DNA from: Heterobilharzia americana
Taxonomy: Eukaryota > Platyhelminthes > Trematoda > Strigeidida > Schistosomatidae
Direction of reading: 5' to 3'
NCBI GenBank assembly: GCA_944470555.2
Contig: OX104128.1
Span: forward strand, 46,297,920-46,361,919
Length of the DNA: 64,000 nucleotides
Shown here: piece after piece, positions 26,301 to 38,082 of the stretch
Layout of the letters: every line of letters begins with the position of its first letter
How positions within the stretch are numbered: the stretch's first letter is position 1
Position numbers and translations under genes: made by a program
The notes under the pieces: generated by a model
What the model was told of the DNA's origin: nothing
What the model saw: the letters and a program-made list of their open reading frames with translations, nothing else
Database searches by the model: none

Positions 26301-29300
26301 TTATCCTCTCACTTTTAAAAGCAAAAAGGGTAGGTGACTTAGTTGTTTTTCGTACCTGTTTAGATTGAGCATAATTATCATCACTTGATAAATCGATTAA
26401 CATTAGAAGGTGTCAGAAATGTTCCCCATCTTAAGCTCTGACTCGTTTACACTGTTATCACTCTTCATTTCCCGTGGGATATATTTACCAGTCAGTTGCT
26501 TTGTTTGTCATTTCAAAAGTTTAAATAGTTAGTGATATAAGGGCACTTGAAGATCTCATTGCTATGGATAGTAAGAGAAAGAAGAGATAACCAATACTGC
26601 CTTTGTTTATCGTTTGAAAGAGATCGTCTTTTTCTGTATGGTACTTTTCAACGACTGACTAGCTTAAGATTCATATCTACATCTTGACTTATGTGTTTTA
26701 GTACACAGAACTGCTTATAAATATTTACTTATCTGTTTTAACACAAAAGTTTTCCAACTGCTTGCATTCCATCAAAACTAACCGTTATATTTCTTAAATT
26801 GGGCTATATTTCAAAGCGTTTATAACATATAGTTCTGAAAACCGATTGTGAAACGGATAAATGTTAGAGTATATGTGTATTGTGGGAATTTTCGATTAAT
26901 AATCAGTCGAGCAAAGTATGTTCAAACAACTTCAGTCGAGTGGTCGAAACACTTACATGCTGAGATCTTGTTTCAACTACTCACAGGCCCAGACAAACAG
27001 ATAGTTTCATTATGTATAACTTAATAGATGCGGTTTGTAACCTTGTATGCTATTGTTAAATTGCATGATCATTGAAATAAATCTTGTGAGTTTCACATGC
27101 AATTTCTCAAACTAACATCTAAATAAGTTTGTTGAAATAGTATTAGGAATGATGGAGGTTTTTATTTTGAAACTATTGACAAATATAATTTGCTAGAGTG
27201 ATGATGGTAACTAATCTACTTCCTGTTTTTGGAGTTTTGTTTGATTACTGATTGTAAATTTTTTCGTGATCACTAACACAAAGCCTGTTTTATTCATTCA
27301 ACCCGCTGGAGTTTATAATGATTTAGTCGAAGGAGAATGATAGTGATTCATTCATGATTACTTACAACACCTAAAATATTTAATGTACTAAGCTGAAACC
27401 AGTGGTTTGTTGGTTCATTATTCTTATAGTAAACTTGATGGTATTATAGTGTTAACAAGGCAAGGAATCGGCATAATACGTTTAAAAGATATACACAAGT
27501 CATATACCCACTCTTCTTTCCATAAAATTATAATTTACCACAAAAGAAACTGTAATAAGTATTGTCTAATTTACATATAATGTTGAACATTCTTGAATTA
27601 CCTACACTGAACTGCTTCCTATAGTAAAGTGTGCGAATCTGCGTCCTAGTTGTTAACATGTTCAAATTTCAATCATCACATTCTTACAAGATGAATACAG
27701 AGTGCTACACAGAATGGTTCACAGCATTTAGCAGGACTTGACTTGCCGTTTTAAATTCTTGGTGATTAACACTTGGTTTGGCGAATTTCAAGTCTTTGGT
27801 TTTATGGTCTTGATTCAGGAGTGTAAATACCCTCGCTATCAGTTGTTGACGAATCGTGAGGTGTTTTATATAATACTCATCGGAAGCAATCAAAGTATAT
27901 AAGTATGTAGTCAGTGTTTTTCACCAACTTATTAACATACATGCACACACACCACACATCATCTTCGTGTTAATCGTCACATTCAATTTTATTATCGTTG
28001 TTGTCTTTTGACGAATTTCTGCCGCTTGTGATTACTTTCATCTTTGTGCCTTCTGTGTTGATGTATTGATATGAGATATGGCAACTTGGATCGTTACCCA
28101 ATAATCCCAGGTCCCATGTCGTCTTACAGGCTGGTTCTAAAAACACAATCCCTCTCATAAGACAAATCATAAATTTGGCAGAGATTGGAAACACGGAAAA
28201 ATATAAACAACAATAAGATTTTTAATAAGTAGGTGTACGTAATTTACCTAGGTAGGATATGCTGTATTGAAAGCCAACACAAAGCATTAACTTTTTTTAC
28301 ATAATGCCGATAATCAAACCTATTTGTTGTTGTTAGTCTGTTTTTAGTATTCCGAAAGGAAATATAATTTTTCAGCAGTCATAGCTTTCCGTAGTTATCA
28401 TCCGAGAGTTTGTGATACTACATAGTTGCCTAAAACTAAAAAGGTCACCAGAGTTTGAATTCGATGTTCATTCGATGAATAATTCGTGAATAAGGTTATC
28501 GAATAATAATGGTTATATTGTGTGTTTATTTCTCTAATGTAGCTCCTGAAGGTTCTTACCCAAATGGTATCCGGTCGGTATTCTCTGAACTGATTGCAAG
28601 AGAAGGTTTCTTTGCTCTTTATCGAGGCGTGATCCCTGTTATGCTCCGTGCATTTCCTGCGAATGCTGTAAGTTGTGTTTTTTTTTTTATAACAGTGTAA
28701 CTTTTGTATTGAGTGAGTTATTTGTATTTCAACTTCAAAACTTCATTGGCACTTTTTACATTGACGACTTTTATGATTGTTTAACCTATTAAGAACAGCG
28801 ACTGGTTATCTCTTTCTGCATACGTGTTTGTGCCACCGTCAGCTTGTGTGTAAGAATCCGTGTATACCTTCCACCACTCTGTTTTCTTCGACTATCAGGC
28901 TTTATTGACAGAGAATTCACAGCATTACTTTCAATGTACGCTGACTGACTAGAAATGCTGATAAGGCAATCACAAAAATCTTTCAATATTTGGGAAATCA
29001 ACGGAAAATGTTTCGAAAAAATACCTGCGAAATTCAATCTGAAGGTTTGTAAAGATTTATTAATTTATTTCAGCCTGGAATTCATCATGGACTGACATCA
29101 TTTGGAGGAACATTGAGGACGTGGGGGCACGGGAGACGGGTCTCGTCATAGTATGGGACTTCTCGGCAGTGCAAGCCCCTTGACCTCACCTCAACAAGAA
29201 CCGAACCTAGGACCTTCAGGTCCCACGGCCAGCACGTTACCATTGAGCCACAGGGTCGGAATCCAGTGTTCCGTGTTTCGTACTTCTGTCAGTCGACGAT

Positions 29301-30186
29301 ATAGCATGACCTCCATCCAATGTCGTTGAGTTAATTTCCGTATATTAGACTTGGTTGGCTCCGCTGTTCACGACTTCTCATTGGAACTTCGGAAATCACT
29401 TCTTGAAGCTGGTCACCAATGAGCGCCAGAATAGTCTTATCTGGAGATTTGTGGAGATTTACTAGCTAATTTCAGTTGGAGGGAAATTATGAAAACCTGG
29501 GAGCGCTGGACAGCTGTTTTTGTCCTATTACGGGACTCCTCAGCAGTGCACACCAATGTTCCTCCAACTAATGTCAGTCCATGATCAATTCCAACCTGCA
29601 AAATTGTTGGCGGCAAAATGTTATTTCTACGTCATTATAAATTAATAAGACTTAAGATACAGAAATATTTCTGTTGTTTTTCGGGGTTTGTTTTACTTGA
29701 AGGTGATCAATAAAAAGTATTCCTATTGTGTAGAGACCACATTTGGAAAATAAACTCTTCATGAAAAGTAATTGAAGAATGGCCTTCATTTGATTCTCAA
29801 TTCCTTTAGATCATAGAACTGCAACATACAGTCGGTGTTTTAATTGTCCCGATCTATTCAATCTTGTATTATTTCGAAGTGAATTTAACAATACCCAGCT
29901 GAATGTCTTTCTTGAATAAAACTGAATTATATGTGCATGGCGTACTTTGTTCCATGTCTAGTGAACGTCACTAATCAGTTGACAAACTTATTGGTATCAT
30001 GTAGATCAAATAGTAATTGAAATTATTAAGTTTATGAGGGCTATATTCTCTAAAACTTAGTCAATGATGCTAAATTTTGTGCATTTGTTAGAACTCATGC
30101 ATCTATATTTACTGAACATTTAGGCATGCTTTCTTGGTTACGAAGTTGCTGTCAAATTTTTGGACTACGCATTTCCTAATCTATAA
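8278..30186 (+). CDS. SLC25A20: Mitochondrial carnitine/acylcarnitine carrier protein (SLC25A20 family), 8 exons
   Basis: This protein exchanges acylcarnitines for free carnitine across the inner mitochondrial membrane and so feeds fatty-acid oxidation. Proposed join: 8278-8385, 10404-10625, 10657-10746, 16756-16876, 20809-20881, 24215-24324, 28543-28667, 30124-30186, giving 303 aa against about 301 in vertebrates. Three carrier repeats are seen, with signatures PFDTIK (residues 31-36), PGERIK (131-136) and PPDVLK (231-236). CACT-like stretches include [32 protein letters not shown], the YPNG loop and RAFPANA, and the protein ends FPNL. All splice sites fit GT-AG and every phase joins. Six alternating helices are expected for the fold. 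Introns are large and repeat-rich except intron 2, which is 31 nt (or 40 nt under an alternative splice). Assignment to SLC25A20 rather than another SLC25 member rests on this end-to-end similarity. Confidence 0.93.
8386..8912 (+). other. Carrier intron 1, 5' part
   Basis: Non-coding. The intron runs 8386-10403. No identifiable element is seen here before the 421-bp repeat copy. Confidence 0.5.
8913..9333 (+). repeat. 421-bp dispersed repeat, copy 2, in carrier intron 1
   Basis: Near-perfect direct copy of 3466-3886, including the same 81-codon ORF (9045-9290) and the same hairpin (9253-9262 with 9276-9285). The near-identity implies a recent transposition, duplication or conversion. Confidence 0.85.
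9334..10403 (+). other. Carrier intron 1, 3' part
   Basis: AT-rich intron sequence. Nothing recognisable apart from the acceptor TTTTTAATAG at its end. Confidence 0.5.
10404..10625 (+). CDS. SLC25A20: Carrier exon 2 (residues 37-110)
   Basis: Begins VRLQTMPY directly after the acceptor and includes [27 protein letters not shown] and [13 protein letters not shown], that is helix 1 end, matrix helix and helix 2 of repeat 1. The exon-intron boundary is ambiguous: donor GTGAAA at 10626 (phase 0) or the more canonical GTATGT at 10622 (phase 2). Confidence 0.9.
10626..10656 (+). other. Micro-intron of 31 nt (alternative: 40 nt at 10622-10661)
   Basis: Exon 2 and exon 3 need a short removal to restore frame, because reading through gives a stop at 10664. 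The 31-nt version ends in CTACAG and gives ...HLKY-KSEIL. The 40-nt version (GTATGT to AAAAG) gives ...HL-N-EIL. Both keep the conserved [10 protein letters not shown] in frame; protein lengths would be 303 or 300 aa. Confidence 0.8.
10657..10746 (+). CDS. SLC25A20: Carrier exon 3 (residues 111-140)
   Basis: Encodes helix 3 and the second carrier signature PGERIK, ending KCLLQ. Donor GTAGGA, phase 0. Confidence 0.92.
10747..12779 (+). other. Carrier intron 3, 5' part
   Basis: About 2 kb of AT-rich, apparently unique intron sequence with no identifiable gene or element. Confidence 0.5.
12780..16210 (-). mobile_element. RTE-type non-LTR retrotransposon, antisense, degenerate but nearly full length
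   Basis: Reading down the minus strand, the pieces occur in RTE order. The 5' untranslated part (16210-15800) is shared with 22330-22720. The endonuclease (about 15070-14770) includes [18 protein letters not shown]. The RT front half (about 14350-13700) includes the FLDLKVAF block. The catalytic box near 13530 reads YADK instead of YADD. The C-terminal block at 13210-12930 includes YGCKTW, and the 3' tail runs to about 12780. Many stops and frameshifts interrupt it, so it is inactive. It resembles schistosome SR2/Perere-3-like RTE elements, by motif only. Confidence 0.8.
16211..16755 (+). other. Carrier intron 3, 3' end
   Basis: AT-rich intron remainder with acceptor TATTACTTCCAG at its end. 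Confidence 0.6.
16756..16876 (+). CDS. SLC25A20: Carrier exon 4 (residues 141-180 plus one base)
   Basis: Encodes the second matrix helix of the carrier: [19 protein letters not shown], then [11 protein letters not shown]. Donor GTATGG, phase 1; the split codon becomes Asp181 with exon 5, matching the conserved RD of the family. Confidence 0.9.
16877..19029 (+). other. Carrier intron 4, 5' part
   Basis: About 2.1 kb without a recognisable gene. Segments such as 17150-17420 and 18650-19020 have a base composition unlike the flanking AT-rich DNA and may be old repeats, but I cannot name them. Confidence 0.4.
19030..19420 (+). mobile_element. RTE LINE 3' end, sense orientation, in carrier intron 4
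   Basis: Read with frameshifts, this gives the RTE C-terminal region: [24 protein letters not shown] and a terminal [12 protein letters not shown] block. It is truncated to the last 400 nt and broken. It is the one RTE piece in this gene that runs in the same direction as the gene. Confidence 0.7.
19490..19645 (+). repeat. tRNA-derived SINE-like repeat
   Basis: A GGGTTCGAACGCC stretch near 19529 matches the pol III B box, and a weaker A-box-like TTGGCTTATGCA lies about 30 nt upstream. The region is GC-richer than its surroundings. No clear boundaries. Confidence 0.45.
19646..20808 (+). other. Carrier intron 4, 3' part
   Basis: AT-rich intron remainder, nothing identified. It ends with the acceptor TTTACTGTAG. 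Confidence 0.5.
20809..20881 (+). CDS. SLC25A20: Carrier exon 5 (residues 181-205, both end codons split)
   Basis: Encodes [20 protein letters not shown], helix 4 of the carrier, which matches the family. Donor GTAAGC, phase 2; Lys205 is completed by exon 6. Confidence 0.9.
20882..21189 (+). other. Carrier intron 5, start
   Basis: Short AT-rich stretch with no identifiable feature. Confidence 0.5.
21190..22720 (-). mobile_element. RTE LINE 5' portion (5' UTR and endonuclease), antisense, in carrier intron 5
   Basis: On the minus strand the 21575-21610 region reads VIILGDFNA, the endonuclease active-site block of RTE LINEs. The 22330-22720 block is a diverged copy of 15800-16210, interpreted as the element's 5' untranslated region (shared phrases around GAGGT-GGTCACAC and TTTCTAGCATGGTA). 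No RT follows, so only the 5' part of an element is present. Confidence 0.65.
22721..24214 (+). other. Carrier intron 5, 3' part, with a possible SINE fragment
   Basis: Mostly AT-rich. Around 23640-23800 a B-box-like sequence is seen on the minus strand (AGGTTCAAATCTC, 23750-23762), suggesting a tRNA-derived SINE, but the A box is weak. The intron ends with acceptor CACCTTAACAG. Confidence 0.45.
24215..24324 (+). CDS. SLC25A20: Carrier exon 6 (end of residue 205 to 241)
   Basis: Encodes helix 5 and the third carrier signature: [20 protein letters not shown], then LKSRLQS. Donor GTAAGC, phase 1. Confidence 0.93.
24325..24525 (+). other. Carrier intron 6, start
   Basis: AT-rich, nothing identified. 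Confidence 0.5.
24526..24725 (-). mobile_element. RTE LINE 3'-tail fragment, antisense, in carrier intron 6
   Basis: It resembles 12800-12915, the 3' end of the antisense RTE in intron 3, in the same orientation (shared CACACCTCAGATCAGCAGT-like segment). About 200 nt remain. Confidence 0.6.
24726..28542 (+). other. Carrier intron 6, main part
   Basis: About 3.8 kb of AT-rich DNA. Short ORFs on both strands (for example 25860-26159) have no family similarity. No repeat recognised by eye. The intron ends with acceptor TTTCTCTAATGTAG. Confidence 0.5.
28543..28667 (+). CDS. SLC25A20: Carrier exon 7 (residues 242-283)
   Basis: Encodes the third matrix helix and following loop: [40 protein letters not shown]. 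The YPNG and RAFPANA blocks are strongly CACT-like. Donor GTAAGT, phase 0. Confidence 0.93.
28668..29070 (+). other. Carrier intron 7, start
   Basis: Non-coding, nothing identified. Confidence 0.5.
29071..29601 (-). repeat. Fold-back repeat with tRNA-like promoter boxes
   Basis: The outer ends (29071-29113 and 29558-29601) are imperfect inverted copies of each other, sharing GTCAGTCCATGAT and GTTCCTCCAA. Inside, on the minus strand, lie an A-box-like TGGCTCAATGGTAA (29250-29237) and a B-box-like AGGTTCGGTTC (29208-29198) with SINE spacing. A related unit is at 52558-52830 in CFAP70. This is either two SINEs in head-to-head arrangement or a terminal-inverted-repeat element. Confidence 0.65.
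29602..30123 (+). other. Carrier intron 7, 3' part
   Basis: AT-rich; ends with acceptor CTGAACATTTAG. Confidence 0.6.
30124..30186 (+). CDS. SLC25A20: Carrier exon 8 (residues 284-303) and stop
   Basis: Encodes [20 protein letters not shown] followed by TAA. This is helix 6 and the C-terminus and matches the family end exactly in length. Confidence 0.93.
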   Translation, partial: ACFLGYEVAVKFLDYAFPNL

Positions 30187-32659
<2,473 letters not shown>

Positions 32660-33175
32660 GATCGAAATATAAAAAACATGGTTTGTAGTAAACCATGTAG
32701 GCACTCAGTATATGGAACAAGATCCAGATTTTCAACACCAACGTGAAGTCAGTGCTTCTGTATGGCTCAGAGACTTGGCGCGTCACGAAAGGGATTTCCA
32801 ATAAACTACAGACATTCATCAACAACTGCTTACGCTCGCTACTGAAGATCAGATGGCCAAAAAGAATAAGCAACAAGGAGCTCTGGGAATGAACCAACCA
32901 AGAACCTATCACGCAACAAATATGCAGGAGGAAGTGGAGGTGGATTGGGCATGCACTGAGAAGGCCGACTGGGGACGTCATGCCCTCGAGTGGAATCCCC
33001 ATAGGAACCGACGAGTTGGACGTCCGAGGGTGACATGGAGGAGGTCGTGCGAGGAGGAAATGAGAGCTTCTGGGCTGTCGTGGGACCAGGTTCAAAAGAT
33101 CTCAGAGAACAGAGGTCACTGGAGGCGTGCTACTGAAGCCCTATGTTCCATTAGGAACCCAAGGGACTAGTAATA
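32660..33175 (+). mobile_element. RTE LINE C-terminal fragment, sense, copy 1
   Basis: Reads LLYGSETWRVTKGISNKLQT in one frame and, after a frameshift near 32985, GRPRVTWRRSCEEEMRASGL SW in another, the usual end of an RTE reverse transcriptase protein. The 32720-32870 segment is closely related to 35300-35475. Only the 3' end is present. Confidence 0.85.
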
Positions 33176-33849
33176 ATAATAGTGGTAGATCCGTCAAAAA
33201 ATCTGTGGTACTTTCAAAGCAACAATACGTTATATCAAAATTACAAAAATACCCCAACGGTGCCATCGGGTAACTATACAGTCGAAACGTTCCCGGTTGC
33301 AAATAAGTACTATTCAGTAAGAACCGGTCAAACAAATACAATCGTTAAGTACCTGACAGTGAACAAGAATATTCCCGACAAAAGGGATCAAGACCCTGTC
33401 TACCAGAATCAAACCAACAAATAAACGTTTCCAGTAGACAGTCAAAAGACAAACAATCAAATCACAGTACAACCGTGGGTTGAGCCAAAACAAAATGTTG
33501 GGCGCAGCAAAACAACACCACCTTGTCAACAGTCCAGCGTCACATAATATGGAAAGTGAAACATTCATCATAAGTCTCAATCATACAAAGGCAAATAGTG
33601 AGTACAAAGTCAAAGTAGATAATCAAACAGCCAGATAACATTACATTAGGGTCAGAGATACGCCATCCATAACGAGGGTAAAACCATTCAAATAAATGTC
33701 ATTACAATCAAACAGGGCGATGAGGGAGGATTTCCAGATCATTTTTCCGTTACATGGACTACTGGTCGGAATAACTAAAGCGTCAGCTGTCACTTTAGAA
33801 TCGTAGATTGCTCGCAGTCACTTATTATCTCGATCTGTAAGAAAGGAGA
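33176..33849. other. Spacer between two RTE copies, unidentified
   Basis: Open on both strands for 60-90 codons at a time (for example 33182-33424 + and 33314-33580 -), with low T content on the + strand. It may be the 5' region of the next RTE copy. I do not recognise a protein. Confidence 0.35.
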
Positions 33850-34049
33850 AGCAGAAGATAAACCAGTGCAAGTATGCACAACGAGGAGAGGAACCAAGTA
33901 CAATGTATAAAACACTGGACAAAGAAGTGAAGAAGAGTGCGCGCAAACATAGAAGACACTTCTACGACATACTGGCAAGTGAAGCAGAACATGCTGCTGG
34001 TAGGAGAGACCTGACAACATTGTAACAAATAACCAGGTTACTATCTAGG

Positions 34050-34436
34050 ATGAGATCAACACGGATGAAACCAATCAAAGATGATGAAGGAAATCTAAAT
34101 ACCAAAGAAGAGAGACAAAGGAAACAATGGGCTGACTACTTCAAAAAACTCATGAGTCGGCCACCACCCGCACTTCGTCCAGAAATACCACCTGCAGCCA
34201 TAGAACTACCAGTGAACAAAAGCGCTTCGACTAAAGTCAAAGTTCTGAACGCCATAAAGCTACTGAAATGTTGGAAGGAGCAAGACTGGACGGAATCCCA
34301 CCAGAAGAACAGAGGCAAAGACAACAGCGGACGTGCTCACGCCACTACTTCAGAAGGTCTGGAAGGAAGGGAAGGCACATGCAGAGTGATTAGAAGGATG
34401 GCTACCTTGTGGAACTCCCAAAGAAGGGTGACCTAA
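34050..34436 (+). pseudogene. RTE connector region before the RT
   Basis: 128-codon open stretch starting MRSTRMKPIKDDEGN and containing RQRKQWADYFKKLMSRP, the conserved segment between endonuclease and RT in RTE proteins. The frame is lost after about residue 75, where the remaining residues are out of register. Confidence 0.75.
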
Positions 34437-34606
34437 GTCTTTGCAAAAACTGGCGCGGAATCACTCTCCTGTCCACCCCAACCAAAATATTATGCCGCAT
34501 CATCCTGGAGAGACTAAAGGATGCGCTGGATTCAAAACTACGACCAGAACAGGCTGGATTCAGGAAGTACAAGTCATGTGCGGACCAAGTTGCAACGCTA
34601 CACTAA
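34409..34606 (+). pseudogene. RTE reverse transcriptase, fingers
   Basis: Contains LPKKGDLSLCKNWRGITLLS and LRPEQAGFRKYKSC, diagnostic for RTE-type RT. It overlaps the preceding ORF in another frame, showing a frameshift in between. Confidence 0.85.
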
Positions 34607-34642
34607 ATATCATCATAGAACAGAGCATAGAATGGCAGACAA

Positions 34643-34903
34643 CCGGATCTTTAGCTCAACTTCATCGACTTTGAAAAGGCCTTCTATAGCGTCGACCGAT
34701 GGGTAATTTGGCGACTGCTTAAGCACTACAGAATGCCACAAATCTTCATCAACCTCATTCAACAGCTATATGAAGACACCACATGCCAAATAATTCACGA
34801 TGGAAAGCTCAATGATGCCTTTGAAGTGAACACAGGAGTAAGACAAGGCTGTCCCTTATCATCCATTATCTTCCTGATTGTGGCCGACTGGGTTATGCAA
34901 TAA
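34643..34903 (+). pseudogene. RTE reverse transcriptase, palm front
   Basis: Open in a frame lacking a useful start codon: LNFIDFEKAFYSVDRW with the first catalytic Asp, then VNTGVRQGCPLSSIIFLIVA. A TAA at 34901-34903 ends it. Confidence 0.8.
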
Positions 34904-35149
34904 ACACTGAGGAGCGAGAATAGGCGGGCACGCTGAACCGGGGAGAAGATCTTGGAAGATTTGGATTTCGCCAATGACTTGTCACGCAAACTTGAAGATC
35001 TACAGACAAAGGCCAACAAGTTGACAGAAGAGGTGAGGCAGCGAAGACGGTACTTCAAGTAAGCGTAGAGAAGACAGAGGTGATGATGATATCCAACGAA
35101 CAGCACCACCACCAACAACAAGCTCCAATCACTATCAATGGGAGAAACT

Positions 35150-35556
35150 TAAAGGAAGTAGTCTCTCTCACCTATATAGGCAGCATCGTTTCATCTACAG
35201 GCGGTGGCACAGACGAGGACATCATAGCCAGGACCAGATAAGCAAGACGGGCGTTCATTAGCCTGAAACCTGTGTGGAGATCTTCTGCACTCAGCATGAA
35301 GCATGAACAAGATCCGGATTTTCAACACGTGTTAGTCAAGCCAGTGCTCCTGTATGGTTCAGAGACATGGCGTGTTAAGAAAGGGATTTCCAACAAACTG
35401 CAGACATTTATCAACAACTGCCTGGGCTCGTTACTGAAGCTCAGATGGCCAGAAAGAATAAGCAACAAGGAACTCTGGCCTGCCAGCGGACCAACCAAGG
35501 ACCTTTCATGCAACAAATATGCAGAAGGACGTGTAGATGGATTGGACATACACTAA
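35150..35556 (+). pseudogene. RTE C-terminal region
   Basis: Reads SLTYIGSIVSSTGGGTDEDI, a stop, then a 94-codon ORF (35272-35556) with LLYGSETWRVKKGISNKLQT. This is homologous to copy 1 at 32720-32870 but with an earlier end. Confidence 0.8.
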
Positions 35557-35640
35557 GAAACCTGCCAAGAATAAGAGATACATGTCTGGTTCGTCTCAGG
35601 ATTGTGAACGGACGCTGTTTATAACACCACAGTATAGAAA

Positions 35641-36089
35641 AAAGTGTTAGTGATTCGTCTCAAACCTTGAAATAACAGGTTTGATTGTACTCGTGGTGTG
35701 TGAACTGCTGATGAATACCATTGAGGTATATCAGGGTTTATTCGCTTTCTTAACGCACTAAACTAACATTCGGTATGTGAGGGTGTCTCCTCAAATTCAG
35801 CTTTGAGGTGAACTGATGCGATCACTCCTTCTATCTAACTTTGGTAATAAGGGCAGATTGGAAGGCCATCCTGCCCCATAGCCTTCCTGCTACCCCTGAT
35901 CGGCCTCTCGTCTCGCATTGAGTAGCAGACAGGAAGTTTCAGAATTTTGCCAAGAAGTACCTAACAAACACTAGCAAGAAGTGTATCTGAAACAATTGGC
36001 ACTAGTTTGAGAACCCTACATACCACCTCCGAATGAAAATAAGCGAAAATTCCTCATTACCAAGTCTGGTTCTATGAGTGTATTGTAAA
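35641..36089. other. Intergenic, nothing identified
   Basis: No gene or element recognised. Confidence 0.4.
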
Positions 36090-36145
<56 letters not shown>

Positions 36146-36181
36146 CACTGCTGCTGCTGCTACTACTACTACTACTACTAA
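36090..36181. repeat. (CTA)n / (CTG)n trinucleotide microsatellite
   Basis: About 18 CTA/TAC units, a short CTG block (four to five units) in the middle, then six more CTA/TAC units. It is open in several frames on both strands (poly-Thr or poly-Val), which creates spurious ORFs. Confidence 0.95.
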
Positions 36182-37399
36182 TGACATACATATTTCATAC
36201 AACATAGGTTACGTGGATACAAACCAGTTTACAGGTTTGATCATTTTGGTAACGAGAAATAACTATTATGTACAGTGTGAAGCTATACATTAGATACCGT
36301 TATTCATGGCATATAAGAGGTGTGTTGAAGCAGGTTCACTTCGAAATTAGGAATTATTCGGCAATTGTTTGAATCTTCCAATATTCTTGAAGGTGAGGCC
36401 GTATAGCAGTCATGACCTTGGGATGTGTGCGTTCGTCAGGTTTTGATGGCAAAGTGCACACTGGCAAATGCCATTTCCAGGATTCCATTTGAATGCAGGA
36501 CTGGTTAGGTAAACCCGAAAAGTGAATGACAAAAGCGAGCAGTAGGCGAAACTCGAAACAGGAACACAAAAATGCGCAGGAGTGGATCAACCATGATACA
36601 TCTGATTGAGTTCTTCAAAGAACCCACCACAGTTGTAGTGACTACAAAACTTATTTGAAGAAGTATCCAGAACCAACTGTTTAGAGGTAAGCTTAGGTGG
36701 AAGAATATGAAGGTGCGCACGATGGTAATGAAAATTAGTCTGAAGCCGAAGATATCACTACGAAATGGAGAGATTAGAGGATTTTGGACCAGGTATCCAC
36801 TTGTTATTTACCTACGTACAAACGTTTGACGAAGTTTTAAACATTTAAGTGAAATTCATGGTTTTTTCTAAGATGGTAACCATACTTTATCTGGTCATAG
36901 AGGGAAGGATGATCATGGTGTTGCCTGTTGATTATCACCATATCGGGCTACCGAAACAATATGGCGGTGCAGAGTACTCACATGTAAGTACTGATAACAA
37001 AGGGGGAAATAATAAAACATATTACATGCTATGAAAATGCACCGATAGATAGTTCCTTTATCACTCCGGAGTAGAGAGATTATTTTAAAAGACGAAATTT
37101 AGGAGATAGGTGTTAAGTCGTGAGATTAGTTCAGTTATGAAGAAGTGCAGGTTACATCAGAGTAGCTACTGAGTTCACTGTCGCATGTCGTATCGCACTC
37201 GGCTTCCTGTTCACTCTTGGTCATTTTTTTAGAAGAAATTGGACTTTAACTTAACTAATGCGTTTAGTTTTCGGCGCTGTATATTTTCGTCATTGCTGTT
37301 AGTCTCCCTTGAACCTAGGCACCAGTAGCACCATTGTACATGACATTACCGTTTGTGGTTTGGCCATCAACGAACTGATGAGAATCGTTAGATAGGAGG
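36182..37399. other. Intergenic, nothing identified
   Basis: Mixed composition, short ORFs only, no family similarity. Confidence 0.4.
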
Positions 37400-37776
37400 A
37401 ATTCATTAAGTAATCGTTGAAACTGGCCAAGAGATCGACATGCTTGTATAGGAGCGGTAAGTTTGTTCCACAGCACACTTCCTTGCGTTATGAAAAAACT
37501 ACATCGAAGTTTTGAGCGATACTTATTTATTGGGATGGTGTACTCGCTATTACGCAGACTATATGCCTTGATTTAAAAGTGATAGCACATTTCGTTCAAG
37601 AGTTTCAAAATAAAAGGTGAAAAAGAAATGTTTGGTTGAGCCTCAGGCGTCTCAGCCGGAGTGATTCTAGTTCTAGCTTTTTGCATGTTGCTTCGTATGC
37701 GAATCCTTCGTTATGTATTAGTAGGCTCCGAGTAAGGATTCGTTGAACGTTCTCTGCCGAATTCTGTCCGATACTT

Positions 37777-38082
37777 TCATGTTACCAAAGATAACCGTGC
37801 AATACTGTAATACTGAGCAAACCATAGCCTTGTACAGTATAAGTTTTGCCTCAGGCGTGAGTATGTTTCTCTGTAGAAGACTAATGAGTCTTCTGCTTTG
37901 GAAACTATTGAATCTGCATGCTCCGTAAAAGTCAAACTTCTGGAGTAAGTGATTACGAGGTCTTCCACAGTGTTGTATATCTGAAGTGCGATGTCACCCA
38001 AGTGTAGTGTTACTTCTGGGTGGGATTTATTGAAATGGAGGATGCCACTTTTATTTGGGTTTGGAGAGAGCTGCCAGGTCAC
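37777..38082 (-). pseudogene. CR1-like RT, post-palm region
   Basis: 101-codon stretch: MTWQLSPNPNKSGILHFNKS, HLGDIALQIYNTVEDLVIT. This is the LINE segment following the catalytic box, typically W-L-x-N-x-x-K. Confidence 0.8.

Larger units (their letters stand above)
33850..35640 (+). mobile_element. RTE LINE, sense, copy 2 (RT mostly present, inactive)
   Basis: Colinear RTE segments are seen: a connector (RRHFYDILASEAE, MKPIKDDEGNLNTKEERQRK), the front RT block (PKKGDLSLCKNWRGITLLS; DSKLRPEQAGFRK), the palm (IDFEKAFYSVDR; TGVRQGCPLSSIIF), the catalytic box as LDFANDLS, and the C-terminal LLYGSETWRVKKGIS. Stops and frameshifts separate them. The catalytic FADD is changed to FAND, so the enzyme would be dead even if joined. 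No endonuclease is seen. Confidence 0.88.

Noticed and set aside
36002..36293. Poly-Thr / poly-Val ORFs
   Set aside because: Products of translating the CTA/CTG microsatellite on either strand.
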